Source: a virus
Reading direction: 5' to 3' (one strand)
Length of the DNA stretch: 20,557 nt
IMG/VR virus record: IMGVR_UViG_3300043452_000029
Location: 1 to 20,557 of that record
Shown here: positions 4,780 through 11,912 of the stretch, piece by piece
Numbering within the stretch: the stretch's first letter is position 1
How the letters are laid out: every line of letters begins with the position of its first letter
The notes under the pieces: model-generated
Seen by the model: only the letters and a program-made list of their open reading frames with translations
Database searches by the model: none
Told to the model about the DNA's origin: nothing
Translations under genes and position numbers: made by a program

Positions 4780-6525
4780 TTAGGCGGTTTCAGCGTTAAT
4801 TATTACACGTCTCATCATTTCCTTAAACCAAGCTTCGACATCATCTTGTGTCATACCTTCATAAGCATTTTGAGCTACATTTATTCCTCCTTTATTGAAA
4901 GCATCAATACGAATATCTATTTTACGTATTTGATTGGCAGAACCAGCTACTCTGTTTACATCATCCCCTTGCTTTTTCTTTTTGCCGTCTGGAGTTAGCT
5001 TACCATCAATAACTGGAGGTTTTAATAATGGGCTTTGCGGTTTGTTTTCTGTTGCTGATTTTGGTTCTGTTCTAGCGGCTTTTTCTCCTGGTGTAACTAA
5101 GTTGTTTAATTCTCTAAATTGCTTGATTTTGTCAAGTCCTTTTTGAGCTAAACCCGTTGGGTCTATTTTAGCTGCTAATTCCAATATTTGCTGTAAAGGC
5201 TTTAATAAGGCATCAAACAAAACGAGTCCTATTCTCTTTAAACCTCCCACAATTCCATCCGTTTGAAACGCTTTTTTAATGCTTTCCCAATGATCATAAA
5301 CCGATTTAAAAGCACTTACTACCATTCCTACAGGACCTAAAAATACAATTAAAGCAGCTCCCCATTCATCCCATTTATTTATCGCAAGAACAATAACAGC
5401 TATCAAAGCAGCTATTCCTATAACAATTAAACTTACAGGATTGGCGTTTAATGCAATGTTCCAAAGCCATTGTGCAGCAGTTGCTATTTTTGTAGTAATT
5501 CCAAGTGATTTTAAAGTACTGTATAATCCTCCAAATAATCCAGTAATTTCGTTTATAGTACTTGCACCTGCTCCAAATGCTTCAATAGAAGGCATCCACG
5601 CACCAACTCCGTCAGCGATTGAAGTTTGTAAATTAGCTACCCATGTTTTCAAGCCTTCGTCAGTTTGTTTAAAAGATTCTAATTTATTTGGGTCAAGTTC
5701 CATAGTTCCTAATCCTAAAATAAAGCCCATACCAGCATCTTCACCGGCTCCTTTAAAAATATCAGTTAGTGCCAATTGTTTAGCTTGAGCTGTTGCACCA
5801 TTCATTGCCTTAGAAATCATTTGAACGGCCTCAAATGAAGTTTTACCAGCCAAATCTTTTACACTCAATCCTATTCCTTTTAAGGCATCGACTTGTGTGG
5901 GTCCCATTTCTTTAAGCGATAAATTAGCCTCTTTGATGGAATCAATTGCCTTGTCTGAAAAAATACCCTGTTTGCCTGCGTTAGTCATAATGGCTAACAT
6001 TTGTGAGGCATCTAAACCAAGTTCGCGAATTTGAGGACTGTATTCCTTAAATTGGTCAAGCATATCACCATTAAGATTCGCTCCTTTTTGATAACCAGCT
6101 TCAAGTATAGCCAGATTGCTTTCAAAAGTTCCTCCAAGCTGTTTAGTCATTGCATTGGCCGATTTTGCAATTTCTAAACTATCCTCGCCATAAACCTTGC
6201 TAATTTGATGTACTTTTTTATTCACTTCCTCCAAATTGCTCACGTCCATTTGCTGTAATGCAGTCTTGGTATTATTGATTTCTTTAGTAAAATCTAATGA
6301 CTCAGATACTTTATCGAATAGTTCAGACATCTGATTTATTTTAACCGGGTCAAATGCTTCGCCAATGTTTGAAAAAACTTTGATTTGTGACATGTTGAAG
6401 CTTTTCAATTTACCTTCCATTTTCTCCGTGGTACTTGATAGCTTCGCCTGAACCTGCGACAATTTGTTGTTAAACATTTTGTCGCCAAGCTCCATCATCA
6501 ACTCTAATTTTGATTTTTTACCCAT
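4780..6525 (-). CDS. Tail tape measure protein
   Basis: A 581-residue protein with the features of phage tape measure proteins. The first 130 residues form a helical, coiled-coil-like region. The conserved 'AKSANAMTKQLG' and 'MLAIMTNAGKQGI' segments (about 120-190) belong to the PhageMin_Tail core. A hydrophobic block at about 350-385 (AQWLWNIALNANPVSLIVIG and on) is the usual membrane-inserting segment. The C-terminus has a proline/lysine-rich linker and a basic end. It sets tail length and is ejected ahead of the DNA. At about 0.15 nm per residue it predicts a tail near 87 nm, a family rule of thumb. It lies on the opposite strand to its chaperone (16121-16632) and about 10 kb away, which is unusual. 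The 112-nt gap upstream (6526-6637) has no gene but holds a plus-strand -7 box. Confidence 0.9.
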   Translation of the reverse strand: MGKKSKLELMMELGDKMFNNKLSQVQAKLSSTTEKMEGKLKSFNMSQIKVFSNIGEAFDPVKINQMSELFDKVSESLDFTKEINNTKTALQQMDVSNLEEVNKKVHQISKVYGEDSLEIAKSANAMTKQLGGTFESNLAILEAGYQKGANLNGDMLDQFKEYSPQIRELGLDASQMLAIMTNAGKQGIFSDKAIDSIKEANLSLKEMGPTQVDALKGIGLSVKDLAGKTSFEAVQMISKAMNGATAQAKQLALTDIFKGAGEDAGMGFILGLGTMELDPNKLESFKQTDEGLKTWVANLQTSIADGVGAWMPSIEAFGAGASTINEITGLFGGLYSTLKSLGITTKIATAAQWLWNIALNANPVSLIVIGIAALIAVIVLAINKWDEWGAALIVFLGPVGMVVSAFKSVYDHWESIKKAFQTDGIVGGLKRIGLVLFDALLKPLQQILELAAKIDPTGLAQKGLDKIKQFRELNNLVTPGEKAARTEPKSATENKPQSPLLKPPVIDGKLTPDGKKKKQGDDVNRVAGSANQIRKIDIRIDAFNKGGINVAQNAYEGMTQDDVEAWFKEMMRRVIINAETA

Positions 6526-6540
6526 ATTGTAATTTTTTTA

Positions 6541-6548
6541 TATCTTTG
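6541..6548 (+). promoter_or_regulatory. Plus-strand TAnnTTTG box in the gap before the tape measure gene
   Basis: TATCTTTG is a perfect Bacteroidota -7 element, but no TTG lies at the normal distance upstream. A transcript starting near 6554 would run antisense into the 3' part of the MuF gene, which encodes its nuclease-like domain. The gap also holds short pairs that could fold (TTAAAG at 6563-6568 with CTTTAA at 6571-6576). This is a candidate only; the box may be chance. Confidence 0.25.
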
Positions 6549-6637
6549 TGCTATCAAGTTGATTAAAGACCTTTAACATTAGCGCTCACTGCGATAAGGA
6601 ATAGCATAGAGTGAAGGTTGTATTAAGTTACGGGTGT

Positions 6638-7972
6638 TTATTTAATTTTATTCCTTACCAGCAGACCTTTACGAAAGTAAGGGTCTTCTTGTTTAGACTC
6701 GTACCAAGTCATTATTTCCAAGCCTGTAGCCGTCATTTCGCAATCCACAATTACTACTTTGTCTTGGTAATATTTGATATACCTGGACTGAAATTTATTG
6801 TATATTTTTTTACCCGGATTGTTGTACCAAACTTCATCAGGATTTGCAATTAAATCCTTGACGTGTGCAAATAATTGATGTCTATTTTCTTGTTTGCTTA
6901 AATATTTACCTACTACGTGCCTGTTGAAATTGTCTTCTTTCAGGATTATTTTTCTATCAAAATAATCTTTGAAGCGCATAAACTTCTCTTTTTCTACGGT
7001 TTTGAATAACTCTTTTACGTTCCCTCCAGTAATACTATTGTCAAGTTTTATAGGATTTAAATCTGATTTAAACGAATCCCATTTTAGCAGATCATATTTA
7101 TCAAAAGTCATTTCATTAAGCTTTTCGGGCATTCCTTTGATGTCGCTGTAAAACTGTTTTTTGGTAAAAACCTGCTTCAAATCGGCACGATTGATTTCAA
7201 ATTGCGAATCCTTCCATTTCGGGTCAGCGGCTTGCATTAGTTCCTGACCAACCGCACCGCTTGTTACTTCTTTTGGCTTTTTGTTAGTTTGCAACATTTC
7301 GCAACGACAACCGTGACCATTCGGAGGCCAAAGCTTCATTGCTTCTTTATCACTTAAATTAAAAACTTTACCTTCTAATTTAGAGTGTTGGCTTCTTACT
7401 TTTGAATCTCCAGCCGTTTGATATTCCACAAAAGGGAAGTCATCCTTTTCAGCCATAAAACGATGGTATTGTGCGGTGTTTTGTCCTACTGCAATAGATA
7501 GATTGTATTCGGATTGCAGATAATTTTTATTGAATTCGCTAACCCTTTCACTCGCTAATTTTTCAAAATCAGCATAAGAACGGATTTCGTTTTTCTCTTT
7601 GTCAATCAGTAAATCACTCATTGCTGCCAATCGTGCTTCTGTTTTCGATTCCGAAAACTCGAATAAATTATACTCCATCATTTGGTATGCTAAAGTATCG
7701 GGCGTGTTCCATCCAGTTGTAACTCCAAACCCCGATTTTAAACCGCCTACTAATTCCAAAGCTTCAGCAACAATTAATTGTCCTTCTGTTCCTATGGTTT
7801 TCTTTTTATTCCATATTTGACCAATCAATTGATTCGTTAAATCATCAATTATTTTTGAACTCGCTGATGCTGTAGGTACGCTAGAACCACAACAGCTATG
7901 ATGAGTAATCTCTTTCCCAAGGTTTAGCGGTTGAATGGATATCTTTTTGCTCGGGATTTTGAATTGCTTCAT
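6638..7972 (-). CDS. MuF head morphogenesis protein with C-terminal PBECR nuclease/toxin-like domain
   Basis: A 444-residue two-part protein. Residues about 90-225 are the phage Mu gpF/SPP1 gp7 head morphogenesis (MuF) domain, ending in the signature R193-x-x-H196-x-x-L and WPPNGHGCRC (215-224). MuF proteins bind the portal and are packaged in the capsid. After a linker (230-340), residues about 345-440 match the PBECR (phage barnase/EndoU/colicin E5/RelE-like) nuclease pattern: RHVVGKY (H352), R364, NPDEVW (377-382), Y391/Y401, a VVIVD strand and a C-terminal strand. Such fusions are known as MuF polymorphic toxins. Nuclease activity is inferred, not shown. The start overlaps the portal gene by 77 nt; the next in-frame Met is inside the domain, so the overlap is likely real. 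No immunity gene is evident next to it. Confidence 0.85.
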   Translation of the reverse strand: MKQFKIPSKKISIQPLNLGKEITHHSCCGSSVPTASASSKIIDDLTNQLIGQIWNKKKTIGTEGQLIVAEALELVGGLKSGFGVTTGWNTPDTLAYQMMEYNLFEFSESKTEARLAAMSDLLIDKEKNEIRSYADFEKLASERVSEFNKNYLQSEYNLSIAVGQNTAQYHRFMAEKDDFPFVEYQTAGDSKVRSQHSKLEGKVFNLSDKEAMKLWPPNGHGCRCEMLQTNKKPKEVTSGAVGQELMQAADPKWKDSQFEINRADLKQVFTKKQFYSDIKGMPEKLNEMTFDKYDLLKWDSFKSDLNPIKLDNSITGGNVKELFKTVEKEKFMRFKDYFDRKIILKEDNFNRHVVGKYLSKQENRHQLFAHVKDLIANPDEVWYNNPGKKIYNKFQSRYIKYYQDKVVIVDCEMTATGLEIMTWYESKQEDPYFRKGLLVRNKIK

Positions 7973-9257
7973 TTTTTATAAGTTTTAAAATAGCCTCCAT
8001 TATTGGTGCTGATGCTACAATTTGGTTATTTGATTGAGTTTGTTTTTTGCCAGTTATCGGTACGTTAAATGTTTTAGAAAGCCACTCTTCGTCTACGTCA
8101 AATTCTTCCATAATGCCTTTTACAATTTCCCAAAACTTAATTAGATCTATTTCTTCTTTCGATTCTATCCATTCATAAACATCATCATCAGAAATGTAGC
8201 TATAGCCTTGAGTTTGTAACAAAGGCAATAATTCATCATTGATATTAAAACCTATATTTCTTCTATCTGATTGGCTAATTTTGAAATCTAAAGAGCGTTC
8301 GTGAACTTCGGTATTGGATCGATTGGCTTCATTGCTTCCTATCGTATTAGAACCCACTAACACACCTGAAATTTCAGTAGTATTATATTCAATAAATTTT
8401 GAATACACATTGTAAGCATCGGTTCTATTAGCTTCGTCAAACTTGATAGTAGTTCCTTCAGGGAAAACACCTACTGAAGCTTCAGCTAATGCCAATAATT
8501 GTTTTTCGACATTATCGATGTGTGTAGCATTGCTATTATTGGTAGTTGCTGAAATCATTGGCATACCAAACTTTTCGCAAAATTCTGCCCATGACTGTGC
8601 TACATTTCGTTTCCAGATTAAGTTTGGAATAATATTATTGATAAGTCCTAAAGGGTCGTCTTGATTAAGTTCAATTATCCACGGCTTATTTTGTTCAGAA
8701 TCATATTCTATAAAAACTTTATCTTTTGATAAATCAGGATAAATTCTTTTTTGACTAGGTACTAAGTTTCTTGAAGGTAGAACAGAAAATTTAATTTTCT
8801 TATCGTTAAACTCTGAAAACTCAATTAATTTAGTTCCATAAAGAATAGCGTCTAATTCAATATTTAAATAACGATAGAACCATTTTTGATTAAGTAATTT
8901 GGTTGCTTCTTCATTTATATCACCTGTTTTCTGATTTCTTATTTGAAATCCAACACTTAAAGTTGCTGTCTTTCTAAGGATAACATTTTTTAAAAGTGTT
9001 CCGTCCGTTTTCAAATCATCAACTAAATCAAAATAGCGATTGTACCGTGGTGTTTCAATATGTTCAATAGCGGTTAGTGCCAAACGCCAGGATTGAATTT
9101 CTTTTCTAGAGCGGTCTTTATAAGCATTAGCAATTTGCATTATAATAGCATCAGCATTTCGTTTACCTGATTTTAAAGACTGAGTATCTGCTTTTGCTAC
9201 AGGCGCAAAACCGCCCCTGTTTCGGTTGTTAAGTATTTGTTTTGTATTCTTTCTCAT
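7896..9257 (-). CDS. Portal protein, DUF935 (Mu gp29-like)
   Basis: A 453-residue protein of the DUF935 portal family, which forms the dodecameric DNA gateway at one capsid vertex. Recognisable parts are the N-terminal 'SWRLALTAIEHIETPRYNRYFDLVDDL', the 'FRYLNIELDAILYGTKLIEF'-like segment near 128-148 (here WFYRYLNIELDAILYGTKL), 'WAEFCEKFGMPMISAT' (about 228-243), and the 'GSNEANRSNTEVHERSLDF' stretch near 305-325 in the stem/crown region. The adjacent genes are those expected: terminase and DUF1320 upstream, MuF downstream. The last 26 codons overlap the MuF gene in another frame. A TTTAAA-N5-TTTAAAC motif lies in the 55-nt gap before its start. Length is close to Mu gp29-type portals. Confidence 0.88.
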   Translation of the reverse strand: MRKNTKQILNNRNRGGFAPVAKADTQSLKSGKRNADAIIMQIANAYKDRSRKEIQSWRLALTAIEHIETPRYNRYFDLVDDLKTDGTLLKNVILRKTATLSVGFQIRNQKTGDINEEATKLLNQKWFYRYLNIELDAILYGTKLIEFSEFNDKKIKFSVLPSRNLVPSQKRIYPDLSKDKVFIEYDSEQNKPWIIELNQDDPLGLINNIIPNLIWKRNVAQSWAEFCEKFGMPMISATTNNSNATHIDNVEKQLLALAEASVGVFPEGTTIKFDEANRTDAYNVYSKFIEYNTTEISGVLVGSNTIGSNEANRSNTEVHERSLDFKISQSDRRNIGFNINDELLPLLQTQGYSYISDDDVYEWIESKEEIDLIKFWEIVKGIMEEFDVDEEWLSKTFNVPITGKKQTQSNNQIVASAPIMEAILKLIKNEAIQNPEQKDIHSTAKPWERDYSS

Positions 9258-9285
9258 AAATTATAAAATTGTGCCTTAGAATCGA

Positions 9286-9303
9286 GTTTAAACGTGTTTT
9301 AAA
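9286..9303 (-). repeat. TTTAAA-N5-TTTAAAC leader motif, copy 3 (minus orientation)
   Basis: TTTAAA at 9287-9292 and 9298-9303, spaced by 5 nt. On the minus strand the motif ends with C (complement of 9286), 28 nt before the portal ATG. It occupies the middle of the 55-nt gap between the DUF1320 stop and the portal start. Confidence 0.65.
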
Positions 9304-9312
9304 TCTAAAACA

Positions 9313-9780
9313 CTACCATTTGTTATTAGTAAACTTGTTATTGCTGCTTAATCGAAAGGAGTCTTTCACTTCGCCGGTGCTTTCGTCTTTGATTAAAGGA
9401 AGGTCGGCATTGCCTTTTCCTTCTGCCATCATTTTGAGCCATTCCAAAGCATCTTGATAGCGGTTAGAGCGATGCTCTGGAATCTTATTGGGTGCAATCG
9501 AGCAATATAAATGGTACAATGCACAATCAATAACAATCATTACAACAAAGGCGTTTCTAGTATCAATTTGTTCTCCTGGATTATCGCCTTCAGCTGGTTC
9601 TAGTAATGGTGTGAAAATCAAAGCCACGTCATAACGCCCGGCTAAATAGTTTTTGATTTGAGCAATTGCCATTTGTTCTGCACTCAATAGCTTGGTTTCG
9701 CTGTAATTTTCAAGCAAAATGTTTTTGATTTCGGTACGAATCAAAACAGCGTAATCGGTCTCTTTTATAAATCGGTTCAT
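9313..9780 (-). CDS. DUF1320 protein (Mu gp36-like)
   Basis: A 155-residue protein with the DUF1320 layout: an N-terminal FIKETDYAVLIR helix, then 'AEQMAIAQIKNYLAGRYD' (about 35-52), which is the family's hallmark, followed by 'MIVIDCALYHLYCSI' and 'RYQDALEWLKMMAEGK'. Mu gp36-type proteins are thought to act at the head-tail connector. The start codon overlaps the terminase large-subunit stop (9780), and the portal gene follows. In Mu this family lies downstream of the major capsid gene; here it sits between terminase and portal, which marks a rearranged gene order. The C-terminus is polar and asparagine-rich. Confidence 0.82.
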   Translation of the reverse strand: MNRFIKETDYAVLIRTEIKNILLENYSETKLLSAEQMAIAQIKNYLAGRYDVALIFTPLLEPAEGDNPGEQIDTRNAFVVMIVIDCALYHLYCSIAPNKIPEHRSNRYQDALEWLKMMAEGKGNADLPLIKDESTGEVKDSFRLSSNNKFTNNKW

Positions 9781-11354
9781 TAGAATCTATTTTTGTTATT
9801 TTTTAATAATTCTTTACGGGATGTGGCTTTAGGTTCAAATTTGGTTACGAATGATATTTTATTAACCTGTGCTATTCCGGACTGTAAAAAATCGGGTCCG
9901 TCATCATTTGCACCGCTCCCTTTTTCAAATGAATACAATTGGTCTTCCATAGTTTGAAAGTCATTATTGCCTCTATATTTGGCATTAAAGAATACATTTA
10001 GTCTTTCAAAATAACCCGCCATACTTTCGATACGATCAAACTTATCAATCTTACTTTTTTTATCTGCAGTAACTGGAATGTACCAACCTCGCAAATCGCC
10101 TTCGACATCAAAGTCAGAAACAAAATCATCCATTGCAAATAAACCCTCAATCATATATCGGATGTTTTGATCTAAAAGTTTGTCGTCTTCTACAAGGTCA
10201 TAGAGCCATTGTGCTAATATCTTTCTTGATGTTTTTCGTAAAAAACAATAGATTAAATGAAACTCACGTCCTTTTTTACCAATCAATCCCATTCCTTTGT
10301 AATCTCCTGCATCTTTATAACTTAAATCGCCATAGAAACAAAGGGCATCGTACTGATCGAGTGGTAACATATCTTTGTATTGGATTTGTTCAGGTTTGAA
10401 TATTTCTCCATCCTGTATGTGCGTATGCTGATATTCACGCATAAACGAACGATAGGGCGTTTCTTCAAACTTTTCACGCCAATATTGAGAGTTTGTTTTT
10501 TCTGGCCATGTTGGTTCGAAAGTGTGTAAATCTTTAACCGCTTTGGCAGTAACTATAAAGTGTTTTATTTTACGTTTTACAGCTTTAGCTTTCTCGTTAA
10601 TTCGCTCAAATTCTTGCTTTAGTAAATTGATAATACAGTTTTTGTGAAAGTTGTTATTAGCAACAATGAAGCGTTGTCTCAAACCTCCTTCGTCAAAACA
10701 GCCTCTTAAATCCTCCCAAGCCCATTCGTAAGCTTCACGTGAAAGCTTATCATTCTTTACTCTTTTTCGAGTATCAGCATCATCCATTAAAATATAATCG
10801 GGGCGGTTTTCCTCCTCGCTCTCTCCACGGGGTGACTGACCGATACTCATTGCTTTGAATTTTACACCATCAGTCGTTGTAAAATCTCCATTAGTCCAGT
10901 CGCCATAATTAAATCGTTTGCCATAATCGTTAATCAATCGGGTATTCGATTTTAATTGTGCTTGTATTTTACCAATCAATTTTTTGGCTTTTGGGTCGGT
11001 TTGACCAATCAAAAGCATATAGAATAAATCCTTTGTGAAGTATAAAAACAAAGGAATTCCCATTCCTAAAAGAACTGATTTTGCACCTGAACGGTATATT
11101 TCACCAAGTACGCTACAAATTTTGTTGTTAATGATTATGTCAGCTAATTCAACATGATAAGGCGCACAAGGACTTTTGGCATAGTTTGGAAAGTAATATT
11201 CAAACCATTTTATATAATCGCCTTCCAGCCTTTTGATACGGTTGAGTTTATCAATAGGCTTTTCATTGATGTCGATTGTTGTAGCTTTCTTGATCCTAAC
11301 ACAATGCGCATCGTATTCCTTTATCAGTTTTTCCCATTTTGGACTCATTGCCAT
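9780..11354 (-). CDS. Terminase large subunit (packaging ATPase-nuclease)
   Basis: A 524-residue motor protein that pumps DNA through the portal and cuts it. The ATPase domain has a deviant Walker A, YRSGAKS (87-93), typical of terminases, and a Walker B, YILMDDAD (187-194). A coupling-type 'VANNNFHKN' segment (231-239) follows. The RNase H-like nuclease domain is seen in 'FYGDLSYKDAGDYKGMGLIG' (340-359, D343 as metal ligand), an acidic IEG at 402-404, and 'NDDGPDFLQSG' (483-493). All key residues appear intact. The gene starts within the stop region of the small subunit gene and ends overlapping DUF1320 by 1 nt, showing tight coupling. Length is normal for the family. Confidence 0.92.
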   Translation of the reverse strand: MAMSPKWEKLIKEYDAHCVRIKKATTIDINEKPIDKLNRIKRLEGDYIKWFEYYFPNYAKSPCAPYHVELADIIINNKICSVLGEIYRSGAKSVLLGMGIPLFLYFTKDLFYMLLIGQTDPKAKKLIGKIQAQLKSNTRLINDYGKRFNYGDWTNGDFTTTDGVKFKAMSIGQSPRGESEEENRPDYILMDDADTRKRVKNDKLSREAYEWAWEDLRGCFDEGGLRQRFIVANNNFHKNCIINLLKQEFERINEKAKAVKRKIKHFIVTAKAVKDLHTFEPTWPEKTNSQYWREKFEETPYRSFMREYQHTHIQDGEIFKPEQIQYKDMLPLDQYDALCFYGDLSYKDAGDYKGMGLIGKKGREFHLIYCFLRKTSRKILAQWLYDLVEDDKLLDQNIRYMIEGLFAMDDFVSDFDVEGDLRGWYIPVTADKKSKIDKFDRIESMAGYFERLNVFFNAKYRGNNDFQTMEDQLYSFEKGSGANDDGPDFLQSGIAQVNKISFVTKFEPKATSRKELLKNNKNRF

Positions 11355-11785
11355 TAGCCTTCCTGATTAATTTTAAACAAAATGAACTGTTTGTGATATT
11401 CTGTAAATAGCACAGCTGTTTTTGGGTCTTGATCTGCCATCCAGTTATCGAACTCTTTGAAAACAGAAAAGACAATTTGCACACTTGTGCTACTGGATAA
11501 TGTTTCGATTACCTTGTTAATCTTTGCTAGTGCATCTGCATCAATAAGGGAAACGCCACCTTCAGCAACTGTTTTTAATTCTTTAATTAGTATTTCCCGA
11601 ATTTTATGGGGCGATGCTAACATTTCGGCACGCTTGTTTTCCCAACGGCCGTCTTTTCTCCATTTTGACAAAGTTTGTTCCGATACGTCAAGTTGTTCGG
11701 AAATGGCTTTTGCCGTCATTCCGTCTTCAACAAACATCTTTTCGGCCATTACTTTTTTCGCCTGATTGGTAAGCAAATTTGACAT
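11354..11785 (-). CDS. Terminase small subunit, HTH DNA-binding (DUF1804/gpP-like)
   Basis: A 143-residue protein. I chose the ATG at 11785 (MSNLLTNQAKKVMAEKMFVE) over an in-frame ATG at 11836. The upstream 17 residues are hydrophobic and unlike the family, and the promoter-like box at 11807-11814 would lie inside them. Residues about 22-50 form a clear helix-turn-helix, 'MTAKAISEQLDVSEQTLSKWRKDGRWENKR', as in terminase small subunits and DUF1804. The C-terminal half is helical and would mediate oligomerisation. It recognises phage DNA for packaging and hands it to the large subunit, whose gene directly follows. It is the first gene of the minus-strand late operon. Confidence 0.85.
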   Translation of the reverse strand: MSNLLTNQAKKVMAEKMFVEDGMTAKAISEQLDVSEQTLSKWRKDGRWENKRAEMLASPHKIREILIKELKTVAEGGVSLIDADALAKINKVIETLSSSTSVQIVFSVFKEFDNWMADQDPKTAVLFTEYHKQFILFKINQEG

Positions 11786-11806
11786 GTTTTTATAGTGATT
11801 TAAATG

Positions 11807-11814
11807 CAAAAATC
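11807..11814 (-). promoter_or_regulatory. Candidate late promoter -7 box, leftward (terminase operon)
   Basis: On the minus strand this reads GATTTTTG, one base off TAnnTTTG. Transcription would start near 11800, about 15 nt before the chosen terminase ATG. No TTG lies at the usual -33 spacing, as would be expected of an activator-dependent late promoter. The box centre is about 41 bp from the centre of the dyad at 11841-11862. Confidence 0.35.
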
Positions 11815-11840
11815 CCATTAAATAAAGGCTTAACACTTAA

Positions 11841-11862
11841 TTGTTGCAACCCTTGCGAACAA
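11841..11862. promoter_or_regulatory. Imperfect dyad in the divergent late promoter region (operator candidate)
   Basis: TTGTTGCAA (11841-11849) pairs with TTGC and AACAA (11853-11856 and 11858-11862), with one unpaired G at 11857 and a 3-nt centre. The core GTTGCAAC is itself a palindrome. It lies at the midpoint of the 127-nt gap between the divergent late operons, nearly equidistant from the two -7 boxes. A phage late activator analogous to Mu C or Mor is a plausible ligand; this is inference. Confidence 0.45.
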
Positions 11863-11887
11863 TTTTTTATGCCCTATTTTATCCTCA

Positions 11888-11895
11888 CATCTTTG
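11888..11895 (+). promoter_or_regulatory. Candidate late promoter -7 box, rightward (capsid operon)
   Basis: CATCTTTG is one base off TAnnTTTG. A start near 11902 would leave a leader of about 11 nt before the ATG at 11913. There is no TTG at normal -33 spacing. Its centre is about 40 bp from the centre of the dyad, mirroring the leftward box. Confidence 0.35.
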
Positions 11896-11912
11896 CTGAA
11901 AAGTTTTAGAAA

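Noticed and set aside
4495-4998. Long plus-strand open frame opposite the virion morphogenesis and tape measure genes
   Set aside because: It is antisense to two well-supported genes and spans their junction; composition is that of a shadow frame.
6611-6853. An 80-residue plus-strand open frame opposite the MuF nuclease domain, as a possible antitoxin
   Set aside because: Its Phe/Tyr/Val-rich composition is what the antisense of a coding gene gives, and no domain is seen. Only the promoter-like box upstream is kept as a weak finding.
7056-7073. A perfect TTTAAA-N5-TTTAAAC in the MuF gene (plus orientation), near the linker between the two domains
   Set aside because: It lies inside coding sequence and on the opposite strand to its gene; Phe-Lys-x-Asp-Leu codons produce the pattern easily. 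It is probably chance, though its place in the domain linker is noted.
11786-11836. An upstream start for the terminase small subunit
   Set aside because: It would add 17 hydrophobic residues unlike the family and run through the putative promoter box; the ATG at 11785 is preferred.
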